A DNA stretch of 19,712 nucleotides from an uncultured Porphyromonadaceae bacterium (GTDB lineage: Bacteria; Bacteroidota; Bacteroidia; Bacteroidales; Muribaculaceae), in NCBI GenBank assembly GCA_900551515.1, contig URWH01000009.1, positions 1-19,712 of the forward strand, in the 5' to 3' direction. Made by a program: the position numbers and the translations under genes. This document shows, piece after piece, positions 1 through 7,254 of this stretch. How positions within the stretch are numbered: position 1 is the first letter of the stretch; each line of letters opens with the position of its first letter. Under the pieces are notes generated by a model, which did no database searches, was not told the DNA's origin, and was given only the letters and a program-made list of their open reading frames with translations.

Positions 1-587
1 TCGTAGAGCATAAGGCGCAGTTCCTTACCACCATACCGCAGGCTATCGCCAATCTCCGCGAGTCGCTCGAACGCCTGCCCGACGGCTTCGTGCCCTATCT
101 TGCCGAAGTGCTTCGCACGATGACTTCTCTGCCTCGCTTCGCTGCCCGTGGCGATGCCGACGGCCTCACGGTCACGGTGATGAGCTTTTCTTATAAGAAG
201 GGGATGCCGGAGGATGCGAGCGGCAACGGCGGCGGATTCGTTTTCGACTGCCGCGGCATGCACAATCCGGGCCGCTACGAGCAGTATAAACCGCTCACCG
301 GCCGCGACCGCCCCGTGATCGAGTTCCTTAAGCAACGGGGTGAGATACAGCCTTTTCTCGAACATTGCTACGCGCTCGTCGACCCCTCGGTGGAGTGCTA
401 CATGCGCCGCGGATTCACCGATCTGATGGTGTGCTTCGGCTGTACCGGCGGCCGTCATCGGTCGGTCTACGGTGCCGAGCACATGGCGCGACATCTCTCG
501 GAGCGCTATGGCGTGCGAGTCAGGCTCGTGCATCGCGAGCAGGGGATAGAAGAAGTGTTTCAACCTGTCAGCAGCATCCGCCCATGA
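1..587 (+). CDS. RapZ C-terminal-like domain protein, 5' end outside window (partial)
   Basis: The reading frame is open from base 3, so the GTG at 90 is probably internal and the gene begins left of the window. The visible part resembles the C-terminal domain of RapZ (YvcJ family): FDCRG and NPG near 243-270, PLTGRD near 288-305, and the signature CTGGRHRSVY at 441-470. In E. coli RapZ this domain senses glucosamine-6-phosphate and binds the GlmZ small RNA (family knowledge). The usual RapZ N-terminal P-loop is not visible. In Bacteroidetes this domain is, from memory, often fused behind an aminoglycoside-phosphotransferase-like kinase; that part cannot be checked here. The stop overlaps the next start as ATGA, so the two genes are co-transcribed and probably translationally coupled. 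The nucleotidyltransferase partner suggests a role in amino-sugar or cell-wall sugar metabolism (inference). Confidence 0.85.
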   Translation, partial: VEHKAQFLTTIPQAIANLRESLERLPDGFVPYLAEVLRTMTSLPRFAARGDADGLTVTVMSFSYKKGMPEDASGNGGGFVFDCRGMHNPGRYEQYKPLTGRDRPVIEFLKQRGEIQPFLEHCYALVDPSVECYMRRGFTDLMVCFGCTGGRHRSVYGAEHMARHLSERYGVRVRLVHREQGIEEVFQPVSSIRP

Positions 588-1327
588 AAGCCATGATATT
601 TGCCGCAGGTCTGGGCACGCGTCTGCGTCCGCTCACCGACACTCTCCCCAAGGCGCTGATGGATGTGGGCGGCAAGCCGGCGTTGCAGCGTGTCATTGAG
701 CGTCTTAAGGCTGCCGGCATCACGGAAATGGTGGTGAATGTGCATCATTTCCCTGACAAGATCATCAGTTTTCTGCGCGACAACGGCAATTTCGGCGTCG
801 ATATACGCGTGAGCGACGAGCGCGACCTCTTGCTCGACACCGGCGGCGGCCTGCTGAAGGCGATGCCGCTGCTCGGCGCCGACGAGCCGGTGCTGCTTCA
901 CAATGCCGACATAGTGAGCGATTTCCCCATCTCGGCTATGATCTCGTCCCACGAAGCCACGGGCGCCGACGCAACATTGCTTGTGGCCGACCGGTCGTCG
1001 TCGCGCCGCCTGCTTTTCGATGCTTCCGGACGGATGCAGGGCTGGAAAAATATGACCACGGACGAAGTGCGCCCCGCCGGATGTGACGTCACCGGCCTTG
1101 TGCCGCTCGCCTTTGGCGGCGTCCACATCGTGAGTCCGACGCTCTTCCCGCTGCTCTACGATTACGGGAGCCGCAGCGGGGAGGTGTTTTCGATCACTCC
1201 GTTCTACGTCGATGCCTGCCGCACGTCTGATTTACAGGTTTTTATGCCGTCGGCGCACTATCGCTGGTTCGACATCGGCCGGCCCGAATCGCTGCGCGCC
1301 GCCTCCGCTACGTTTGCGGGCGAATAG
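584..1327 (+). CDS. Sugar-1-phosphate nucleotidyltransferase (MurU/GlmU N-domain type)
   Basis: A 247-residue protein. It opens with the nucleotidyltransferase signature: A-A-G-L-G-T-R-L-R-P-L-T at residues 7-18, then P-K at 22-23, followed by GGKPAL and, mid-protein, the DTGGGLL and LLHNADI metal/nucleotide motifs. This family transfers a nucleotidyl group from an NTP to a sugar 1-phosphate in the cytoplasm. The short single-domain size, without a left-handed beta-helix, fits MurU (MurNAc-1-P uridylyltransferase of the AmgK-MurU recycling route) better than GlmU or glucose-1-P thymidylyltransferases. Exact substrate cannot be read from sequence. I chose the ATG at 584, which overlaps the upstream stop, because the family motif begins immediately after it; an in-frame extension back to 365 only reads through the upstream gene. 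The upstream RapZ-like partner supports a recycling role (inference). Confidence 0.88.
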   Translation: MKAMIFAAGLGTRLRPLTDTLPKALMDVGGKPALQRVIERLKAAGITEMVVNVHHFPDKIISFLRDNGNFGVDIRVSDERDLLLDTGGGLLKAMPLLGADEPVLLHNADIVSDFPISAMISSHEATGADATLLVADRSSSRRLLFDASGRMQGWKNMTTDEVRPAGCDVTGLVPLAFGGVHIVSPTLFPLLYDYGSRSGEVFSITPFYVDACRTSDLQVFMPSAHYRWFDIGRPESLRAASATFAGE

Positions 1328-1375
1328 CCTCGTTCGCTTTTGCAATATTTAACCAATTTGTCGTCGGTTTATGCT

Positions 1376-1390
1376 TTTGGCGATGCCAAA
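1376..1390. repeat. Inverted repeat TTTGGC-GAT-GCCAAA
   Basis: A perfect 6-bp inverted repeat around a 3-base centre, in the AT-rich gap between the nucleotidyltransferase and the secreted protein. No U-tract follows, so it is a poor terminator. It shares the TTTGG/CCAAA half-site with the palindrome 17 bases downstream, which suggests paired operator half-sites (inference). Confidence 0.4.
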
Positions 1391-1407
1391 TGGGTTAAAT
1401 GTTGTTA

Positions 1408-1421
1408 AATTTGGCCAAATT
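1408..1421. repeat. 14-bp perfect palindrome AATTTGGCCAAATT
   Basis: A perfect dyad about 80-90 bases upstream of the -7 box of the secreted-protein gene. Two copies of GTTAAAT spaced 3 bases apart (1394-1410) run into its left edge. The arrangement fits a binding site for a dimeric regulator, but no regulator is encoded nearby. The rest of the gap (1328-1375 and 1422-1499) is AT-rich and shows no gene or RNA that I recognise. Confidence 0.4.
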
Positions 1422-1499
1422 GAATAATTATTGATTCGATTTTATGAAAGTGTCTTGAAAATGTTACAATAATTAAACTTTTTTCTTTTGCATAATGTG

Positions 1500-1507
1500 T
1501 AACTTTG
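1500..1507 (+). promoter_or_regulatory. Bacteroidales -7 box TAACTTTG
   Basis: A perfect TAnnTTTG match ending 30 bases before the ATG at 1538. No clear TTG sits at the expected -33 position, so it may need activation. It lies over the nominal upstream in-frame start at 1505, which argues for starting translation at 1538. Confidence 0.55.
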
Positions 1508-1537
1508 CATCGTCTTAAACCACTTAATTACATTCTT

Positions 1538-3850
1538 ATGAGGAAACTTTTACTTCTATTAACTACATTACTCTCTTTCTCTTCTGCCTTCGCGCAGGAT
1601 CCGGTGGTGTCTATTACCACGACGAAAGAAAATCAAAGTACTGTAAACAAAACAAACCAGTACACTACCAGTGTGTCAGCGGCTCTTGTTAATTCTTCTG
1701 ACAATACTCAAACCTGGTCAACCTATGGATTCAGTTCCAATAATAATGGATGGAAGAACATTCGTTGTGGTAACAAAAATGCTGCAGCGGCAGGTTATAC
1801 CGCAACAGTAACAACGGATTTTGCAATTAGCGCAGCGGTAAATAAAGTAACCATCACTCTCGCTCGTTTCCAGACCGGTGTGACCGACAAAATCACATCT
1901 ATAAAGCTACTCATGGCTGATGATGCTTCTATGACAAATCCTACAGAAGTAGGTTCGGTTACTGATTTTACAGATTTCCTTGCTCTTACAAAGACAAGTT
2001 CATCAGCAACACCGACCAGCACTTGTACATACGATTTTACTGTATCTGATCCTGTTGCCGGAAAATATTATCAGTTGGCATTTGAAATGCCTAAAACCAC
2101 AAACAACGGTGTAGTCGGACTCCTTCAGATTGACTACTATGGTGTATTAGATGCCGATGCTGTTGCGGCTCCTATAATCACGCTTGGCGAAAACAATTTG
2201 GTTAGCTTGAGCCAGGAAGATGGAGCTAACATTTATTATACCACTGACGGTGTTACTGAACCGACTGTGTCGTCGACAAAATATGATGCTCCGTTCGCTA
2301 TTTCAGCTATAACAACCGTAAAAGCTGTCGCTGAATCCGGTGGCAAAATGAGTTCTGTTACAACAAAGACTCTTAAGCCCAATTTGGTAGTGAATATTGC
2401 AGAGTTTATTGCAGTAGCTAACACTGAGGCAACAAAGATCAACACTCCGCTTACAGCCATTTATCAGTGTGGCCGCAACCTCTATCTCACTGATGGCACA
2501 GACTATATCCTTTCCTACAACTCAGGAAATGTCCAGGCTGTTACCGATCTCGCTGCGCAGAATGGCGATCAGATCCGTTTCATGACCGGTTCATACAAGC
2601 TTCAGGCCGGACTACCCGAAATAATTCCCTCGGCTGTCGGTGAGAAATCTGCCGGCACAGCTGTCGAACCGCAAGAACTCGCTATCGAGGAACTCAGCAA
2701 CGATATCCTCAACACCTACGTGAAAATCACCGGTGTGAACATCGTGGCTGCTGCTGATGCAAACAACTACACTGCCACCGACGAAACAGGCAGCATCACG
2801 ATCTACAACACATTCAGCAATGCTACCTATTATCCCAACGCTATCACTCTTCCCGACGGAACTACCGGTAACACCGTTCCCGAAGGCGAAGGTTTCACCG
2901 TATATGGTTTCGTAAGCTGCTACAACTCTACATTGCAGATCACTCCTATCCGTTTCGAAGGCGGCACAGTGATGGAAACCGTCGCAACTCCCGTATTCAA
3001 TCCTGTATCAGGAACAGCTCTCAATGCCGGTGATGAAATCACTATCACTTGCGCAACTGAAGGCGCCACTATCTACATTGCTTTTGATAACGAAACACCC
3101 ACCACGTCTTCGCAGGTTTACGACGGCGCTCTCGTCTTCTCTGAAAATGTCAAGATCAACGCTATTGCCGTAAAAGAAGGCATGCTTGACTCCGATGTCG
3201 CTACCGCAAGCTATACTCTTAAAGTGGCCGGTGAGGAAACCGCAATGTTTGATTTCACCACGACCGGCAATGCCGCATCGCTCACCGAAAGCTCTGTTAG
3301 CGCCACGGCCGATGATAAGGTTACAACTAATGTGCTCACCGATGCCGTGTTTACAAACGGTCCTGTAGCGCTTACTGTCAATAAGGGTTCTGAGGGAACC
3401 AATGATCCGAGATGGTGGAGTGAAAAAAGCGACAACAATATCCGTGCTTACAAAAACAATGAGATTTCCGTATTCCTCATTGAAGATGGCTACCGCATCG
3501 AATCCGTTACTTTCTCACAGATTACTGGCAGCGCAAGCTGGGCTACAAGCTGGGCCATCACTCCTGCCGATGGCACATTGAATGGTAAAGTATGGACAGC
3601 CGCTGCTAATTCGCTCGTCAACAGTGTTGAATTCGTTCCCGCCGCAGCATCACGTATCGCCAAGATCGAAGTGAAATATGTGGCTGACGAAAACGGCGTT
3701 CAGGGTATCGAGGATATCGTCAACGACAATGCCAACGCCCCCGTTGAATACTACAACCTCCAGGGCATCCGCGTCAACGGCGACAACCTCACCCCCGGCA
3801 TCTACATCCGCCGTCAGGGCACCGAAGTCACCAAAGTTTACGTAAGATAA
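1538..3850 (+). CDS. Secreted multidomain protein with chitobiase-C-like repeats and C-terminal motif
   Basis: A 770-residue exported protein with no assigned function. Residues 1-20 form a signal peptide: MRKLL, a leucine-rich core, then cleavage after S-A-F-A-Q. Residues about 30-205 look like a beta-rich adhesin or carbohydrate-binding-like domain. Residues 211-281 and 483-563 each resemble the chitobiase/beta-hexosaminidase C-terminal domain (IYYTTDG...EPT; IYIAFDNETPTTS). Between them, residues 286-478 look like a duplicated OB-fold-like module (YLTDGTD, ATDETGSITIY, GFTVYGFVS). Residues 569-718 are another beta-sandwich-like region. The end carries YYNLQGIRV...PGIYIRRQG...KVYVR, a C-terminal motif frequent in Bacteroidales secreted proteins and similar to type IX sorting tails. 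No catalytic motif is seen, so a surface-binding role is likely. Base composition changes within the gene: AT-rich to about 2450, then GC-richer. Promoter at 1500, terminator at 3870: a single-gene unit. Confidence 0.85.
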   Translation: MRKLLLLLTTLLSFSSAFAQDPVVSITTTKENQSTVNKTNQYTTSVSAALVNSSDNTQTWSTYGFSSNNNGWKNIRCGNKNAAAAGYTATVTTDFAISAAVNKVTITLARFQTGVTDKITSIKLLMADDASMTNPTEVGSVTDFTDFLALTKTSSSATPTSTCTYDFTVSDPVAGKYYQLAFEMPKTTNNGVVGLLQIDYYGVLDADAVAAPIITLGENNLVSLSQEDGANIYYTTDGVTEPTVSSTKYDAPFAISAITTVKAVAESGGKMSSVTTKTLKPNLVVNIAEFIAVANTEATKINTPLTAIYQCGRNLYLTDGTDYILSYNSGNVQAVTDLAAQNGDQIRFMTGSYKLQAGLPEIIPSAVGEKSAGTAVEPQELAIEELSNDILNTYVKITGVNIVAAADANNYTATDETGSITIYNTFSNATYYPNAITLPDGTTGNTVPEGEGFTVYGFVSCYNSTLQITPIRFEGGTVMETVATPVFNPVSGTALNAGDEITITCATEGATIYIAFDNETPTTSSQVYDGALVFSENVKINAIAVKEGMLDSDVATASYTLKVAGEETAMFDFTTTGNAASLTESSVSATADDKVTTNVLTDAVFTNGPVALTVNKGSEGTNDPRWWSEKSDNNIRAYKNNEISVFLIEDGYRIESVTFSQITGSASWATSWAITPADGTLNGKVWTAAANSLVNSVEFVPAAASRIAKIEVKYVADENGVQGIEDIVNDNANAPVEYYNLQGIRVNGDNLTPGIYIRRQGTEVTKVYVR

Positions 3851-3869
3851 TCCAACCCCACTCCCATAT

Positions 3870-3899
3870 AAAAGGAGCGCCCCGGCGCTCCTTTTTTTT
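3870..3899 (+). terminator. Rho-independent terminator of the secreted-protein gene
   Basis: An 11-bp stem, AAAAGGAGCGC (3870-3880) pairing with GCGCTCCTTTT (3885-3895), closes a CCCG loop; the T run continues to 3899. It lies 19 bases past the stop at 3850 and only 11 bases before the next ATG. Confidence 0.92.
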
Positions 3900-3903
3900 A
3901 CCC

Positions 3904-3911
3904 TATCTTTA
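3904..3911 (+). promoter_or_regulatory. Possible -7 box TATCTTTA
   Basis: Matches TAnnTTTG at all but the last base, right after the terminator. There is no TTG at -33, where the terminator stem lies. If used, the transcript would start just inside the annotated reading frame, and the ATG at 3938 would become the real start. Confidence 0.25.
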
Positions 3912-4864
3912 TGCTCGAAAAATTACAACTCCCCATCATGCGCCTCAGCAACAGCGTTGATGATTATCTGAAGAAGTATGGCGGCTATCTAGTGAATGAC
4001 AACGTCAAAAACGGAATGGATATCGAAGTAAAATACACACATCAATTTGGGAATGATCGCTCAGGTGATGTTGCCGAGTTGGCCGATACACATTCTGACG
4101 TGCCCACTGATACCAATCCGCATGTCGAACTTTCGGCCGCTTTCTGTCAGATCCTCTGGCTGATGCTCTATTATGCGTTAAATCATATTGATAAAGAGAT
4201 CATTGCCAAACAATGTGAAATTAAGAATCCGGATAAAAAACACCAACTCCGCCAAATCATTTCTTCGGGCGAACTGTCGGCGATGCCCGGCATAAATAAA
4301 GAAGAAAAAGCGATGCTCAACTATATGCGCAATGTGCTTAACAGTGATGATGGCCATATACTCTCTACGGTGGAGAATTTCCTGCCACGGCTTAAAAACG
4401 GGCATCTTTCTTATCGTGAGATGCTGGAGTTGCATTGCGAGTTCCCGATGAATGACGTTTATGACCTCATGGTCAACGGTGCCTATTCATTCGGAGTGGT
4501 CTTTATACTTTTTCATGAACATGGACACTACAGCAATGAAAACAGTTTGAGCAAAGCCGAAATCCGGAATAACGCGATGGTTCTCGAATATAGCGCTGAT
4601 ATCGTAGCCATGCTTAATGCCATAGAGTCAACAGATGAGCATAGCCGTGAATTGAAAAGTTTTTGCATCGGCGCTATCGGTGCCATACTCTGTTCGCGCT
4701 GGATAGGCAGCGATATCCCCGACGACGGCATACACCCCGATGAATTTGATCGGCTGGATAAGATAGTCGGTGAAGTGGAGCGCTCGGGCAAACTCAATGA
4801 TGAGGAAATGGCGAAGCTGCATCATGTCCTCGAGCAGTGGAAATTGCTTTTCGCCTCGCTGTAA
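3911..4864 (+). CDS. Putative zinc metalloprotease, HExxH motif (Lit/U49-like?)
   Basis: A 317-residue soluble-looking protein that I cannot assign to a named gene. Residues 202-206 read H-E-H-G-H, a match to the HExxH zinc motif, preceded by a hydrophobic strand (VVFILF). E226-Y-S-A-D230 follows 19 residues later and could supply the third ligand, giving HExxH-x19-ExxAD. Similar HExxH plus E..AD arrangements occur in the U49 family, whose founding member Lit cleaves EF-Tu during phage T4 infection. Lit is of similar length (about 300 residues), but the resemblance here is by motif only. There is no signal peptide, so action in the cytoplasm is expected. The start at 3911 is only 11 bases from a terminator; ATG 3938 (residue 10) is an alternative. 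The gene is AT-richer than its neighbours, stands alone, and faces rmuC, which suggests horizontal acquisition. Confidence 0.72.
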   Translation: MLEKLQLPIMRLSNSVDDYLKKYGGYLVNDNVKNGMDIEVKYTHQFGNDRSGDVAELADTHSDVPTDTNPHVELSAAFCQILWLMLYYALNHIDKEIIAKQCEIKNPDKKHQLRQIISSGELSAMPGINKEEKAMLNYMRNVLNSDDGHILSTVENFLPRLKNGHLSYREMLELHCEFPMNDVYDLMVNGAYSFGVVFILFHEHGHYSNENSLSKAEIRNNAMVLEYSADIVAMLNAIESTDEHSRELKSFCIGAIGAILCSRWIGSDIPDDGIHPDEFDRLDKIVGEVERSGKLNDEEMAKLHHVLEQWKLLFASL

Positions 4865-4882
4865 CCCCATCATTTTCAAACT

Positions 4883-4907
4883 GCCGACCGCGTTGTGCGG
4901 TGCCGGC
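4883..4907. terminator. Bulged hairpin between convergent genes (weak)
   Basis: ACCGC (4887-4891) pairs with GCGGT (4897-4901) around GTTGT, and GCCG (4883-4886) with CGGC (4904-4907) after a two-base bulge. It sits in the 50-base gap between the metalloprotease gene and rmuC. Neither strand has a clear U-tract, so it is at best an imperfect bidirectional stop. Confidence 0.3.
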
Positions 4908-4914
4908 TGAAGGG

Positions 4915-6318
4915 TTATTCTTCGGTCGGCTCTAAGTCCTCGTCGGTCGACGAGGCTTCGCGCAGACGTTTGGATGCCTTCACGCCTAATTTCCGGAGAT
5001 TTTCGGCACGTGTGATGAGGTTGCCGCGTCCGTCACGTAGTTTGTTCATGGCGCCGTCGTAGGCTGTGCGGGCTGCCGTCAGACCCTTCTCGATGCGTTC
5101 CATGTCGGTGACGAAGCCTACGAATTTATCATACATCTGACCTGATTTTTCGGCTATATCGATGGCGTTGCGCGTCTGGCGGTCGTGGCTCCACAGCTGG
5201 CTGATGAGGCGCAACGACCCTACGAGCTGCGTCGGCGACACGATGAGCACTCGCTTGTCGTAGGCTTTCTGCCACAGCGTCGGATCCAGCGTCATGGCTG
5301 CCGAATAAGCCCCCTCGTTGGGGATGAACATCATCACGAAATCGAGCCGCTCACGACCCACATAGTCCTGATAGCTCTTGTCGCTCAGCTCGTTGATATG
5401 TTTCACCACCGACGCCAGATGCAGCTTGCCCTGCGCTTCCTGCTGCTCGGGATCCTCGGCGTTGACATAGTCGGTGAATGCGGTGAGCGACACTTTCGAG
5501 TCGATGACCATGGCGCGGCCGTCGGGGTAGTGCACAACCACGTCTGGACGCAGCATGCGGCCGGCCTCGTCGCGCAGCACGCTGCCGTCGGGCGCCGTCG
5601 TCTCCTGCACGGTGAACTCTTCGCCCTTGCGCAGGCCGGAGCGCTCGAGGATCGACTCGAGGACAAATTCGCCCCAGTCGCCCTGCTTCTTGGAGTTGCC
5701 GCGAAGGGCGGTGGCCAGCTCGCGCGCCTCGCGCCCGATACTGTTGTTGGCCTCGATGAGGTCTTTGATCTTCTCCTGCAGCGAGAAGCGCTCGCGGGCT
5801 TCGGTGTTGTAGCATTTGGTCACATCTTCGCGGAAGCGGTCGATGTCGTCCTTCAGCGGCTTCAGTATCTCGCCCATGCGCTGCTCGTTCTGCTCGCGCA
5901 GGGCAGTGGAGTGCTGCCGCATGATGTCGTTGGCCAGCACCTTGAAGCTGTCCTCGTTTTGCCGCAGCATCTCTTTCTGCTGCTGCTCGGCCGTCTTTCT
6001 GGCCTCCTCGGTCTGCGCCTTGAACTCGTCGAAGCGCTGCCTGAGATTGTCGGCTTCGGCACGGCATTTCACGAGCTCATCGTGCTCCGAGGCCAGCTGC
6101 TGCTCGGCGTCGCGGGTGGCGGCGGCCGCTTTTTCGGCGGCGGCTTCAGCGTCGGCGAGGCGCCGGATGAGGGCACTGTTGCGTTCTTCGGCAACGGCAC
6201 GGGCCGAATCGGCCGTCGCGCGGGCGCTTTCCGATGCCGAGGCTTTGCGCATCATGGTAAGCACGGCGATAATGAGAAGGCAGCACAGGGCTGCAAGAAT
6301 GATCAGGGCAGATGTCAT
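4915..6318 (-). CDS. rmuC: RmuC-family DNA recombination protein
   Basis: A 467-residue protein of the RmuC family, proposed nucleases that limit recombination at inverted repeats. Residues 1-22 form one membrane anchor (MTSALIILAALCCLLIIAVL), followed by a long alanine/glutamate/arginine-rich coiled coil to about residue 160. The conserved core follows, with GDWGEFVLESILE, R-P-D259 and I-D273-S-K275, which fit a PD-(D/E)xK-type catalytic site, and then FVMMFIPNEGAY and LIVSPTQLVGSLR. The frame could be opened 25 codons further upstream (6393), but that start would lie inside the -33 promoter element. The ATG at 6318 places the membrane segment at the very N-terminus, as usual for the family. 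It is monocistronic and divergent from the alpha/beta hydrolase operon. Confidence 0.93.
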   Translation of the reverse strand: MTSALIILAALCCLLIIAVLTMMRKASASESARATADSARAVAEERNSALIRRLADAEAAAEKAAAATRDAEQQLASEHDELVKCRAEADNLRQRFDEFKAQTEEARKTAEQQQKEMLRQNEDSFKVLANDIMRQHSTALREQNEQRMGEILKPLKDDIDRFREDVTKCYNTEARERFSLQEKIKDLIEANNSIGREARELATALRGNSKKQGDWGEFVLESILERSGLRKGEEFTVQETTAPDGSVLRDEAGRMLRPDVVVHYPDGRAMVIDSKVSLTAFTDYVNAEDPEQQEAQGKLHLASVVKHINELSDKSYQDYVGRERLDFVMMFIPNEGAYSAAMTLDPTLWQKAYDKRVLIVSPTQLVGSLRLISQLWSHDRQTRNAIDIAEKSGQMYDKFVGFVTDMERIEKGLTAARTAYDGAMNKLRDGRGNLITRAENLRKLGVKASKRLREASSTDEDLEPTEE

Positions 6319-6362
6319 GGCGTAGGTTGATTGTTGATTGGAGGATTCAATAATTATATGTG

Positions 6363-6393
6363 TAAAGGTAGTGAAAAAAAAAGCAATTGTCAA
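6363..6393 (-). promoter_or_regulatory. rmuC promoter, TTG-N20-TACCTTTA
   Basis: On the minus strand TTG (6393-6391) is followed after exactly 20 bases by TACCTTTA (6370-6363), one mismatch from the Bacteroidales -33/-7 pattern. The ATG at 6318 lies 45 bases downstream of the -7 box. Confidence 0.7.
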
Positions 6394-6403
6394 CTTTTAT
6401 GAT

Positions 6404-6411
6404 TAACTTTG
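6404..6411 (+). promoter_or_regulatory. -7 box TAACTTTG for the hydrolase/MurF-like/Ddl operon
   Basis: A perfect TAnnTTTG match 42 bases before the ATG at 6454. The nearest TTG (6387-6389) is only 14 bases upstream of it, short of the usual 19-21, so the -33 element is weak. It lies back to back with the rmuC promoter, with about 10 bases between the elements. Confidence 0.5.
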
Positions 6412-6453
6412 CACGGATAAGTGTGACTATAAGCAATATGATAAATACTTTCG

Positions 6454-7236
6454 ATGTCATTAAAAAAGCGCGTAATGATGCAAACTATTGATATTGATGG
6501 CGTAGAATTGCATTATGAGGTGTCGGGCTCCGGCTACCCCATGATACTCATGCACGGCTGGGGCTGCAATCACACTACGGTAGCGTCGATAGCCGCCGTG
6601 GCCGCACGCAGTCACACCGTCTACAGTGTCGATTTCCCCGGCTTCGGCAGCTCGCCTGAGCCTCCCGAAGTGTGGGGCGTGGAGCAATACACTCGTCTGA
6701 TCGAGGAAATGGCCCGGCGCCTCGGCCTCAAAGCGCCAGTGCTTGCCGGACACTCCTTCGGAGGCCGCGTGGGCATACTCTTCGCCTCGCGCAACGAGGT
6801 GTCGAAGCTCATCCTCATCGACGCCGCCGGCGTGAAGCCGCGCCGCAGCCTGAAATATTATTTCAAGGTCTACAGCTTCAAAGCCATGAAGCATCTGACG
6901 CGCCTGCTGCTCGGCCGCAAGCGTGCCGAAGCGCGCATCGAAGCCGCCCGCGCCCGCCGCGGCTCGTCGGACTACGCCTCCTCGACGCCCCGCATGCGGG
7001 CCATTCTCAGCCGATGTGTCAACGAAGATCTGCGCTTCGTGATGCCATCGATCAAAGCGCCTACACTCCTCATCTGGGGCGAGAACGACACCGCCACGCC
7101 GATGCGCGATGCCCGCATCATCGAGCGCCTCGTCCCCGGCGCCGGTCTCGTCAGCTTCCCCGGCTGCGGCCACTACAGTTTCCTCGACAATCCGGTGCAG
7201 TTTGCCGCTGTGCTCAACAGTTTCCTCCAGTCTTGA
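6454..7236 (+). CDS. Alpha/beta-fold hydrolase
   Basis: A 260-residue cytoplasmic alpha/beta hydrolase with no signal peptide. The oxyanion-hole motif is M-H-G-W-G; the nucleophile elbow is G99-H-S101-F-G-G; the catalytic acid is probably D212 in WGENDTATP; and the catalytic histidine is H240 in GCGHYSFLDNP. The triad is therefore intact. The substrate cannot be deduced: the family covers esterases, C-C hydrolases, peptidases and thioesterases. It is first in a tight operon, 18 bases before the MurF-like ligase and followed by a Ddl-type ligase, so a substrate linked to peptidoglycan precursors or D-amino-acid peptides is plausible (inference). The start is uncertain: ATG 6475 or 6478 would give MQTIDIDGVELHYEV directly and removes a basic stretch of 7-8 residues. 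A basic segment at about residues 128-172 may be the lid. Confidence 0.9.
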   Translation: MSLKKRVMMQTIDIDGVELHYEVSGSGYPMILMHGWGCNHTTVASIAAVAARSHTVYSVDFPGFGSSPEPPEVWGVEQYTRLIEEMARRLGLKAPVLAGHSFGGRVGILFASRNEVSKLILIDAAGVKPRRSLKYYFKVYSFKAMKHLTRLLLGRKRAEARIEAARARRGSSDYASSTPRMRAILSRCVNEDLRFVMPSIKAPTLLIWGENDTATPMRDARIIERLVPGAGLVSFPGCGHYSFLDNPVQFAAVLNSFLQS

Positions 7237-7254
7237 TAATTCTTAAACACGACA

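Noticed and set aside
365..583. Longer start for the nucleotidyltransferase
   Set aside because: The extra 73 residues are an Arg/Ala-rich out-of-frame reading of the RapZ-like gene; the family motif starts right after the ATG at 584.
4883..4907. Hairpin between convergent genes as evidence of a small RNA or attachment site
   Set aside because: It is a single short bulged hairpin with no promoter, direct repeats or integrase nearby; kept only as a weak terminator candidate.
5185..6330. 381-codon open frame on the plus strand opposite rmuC
   Set aside because: Its translation is Leu/Val/Gly/His-rich with no family motif, and it is the mirror of the strongly supported rmuC coding frame; long antisense frames are expected at this GC content.
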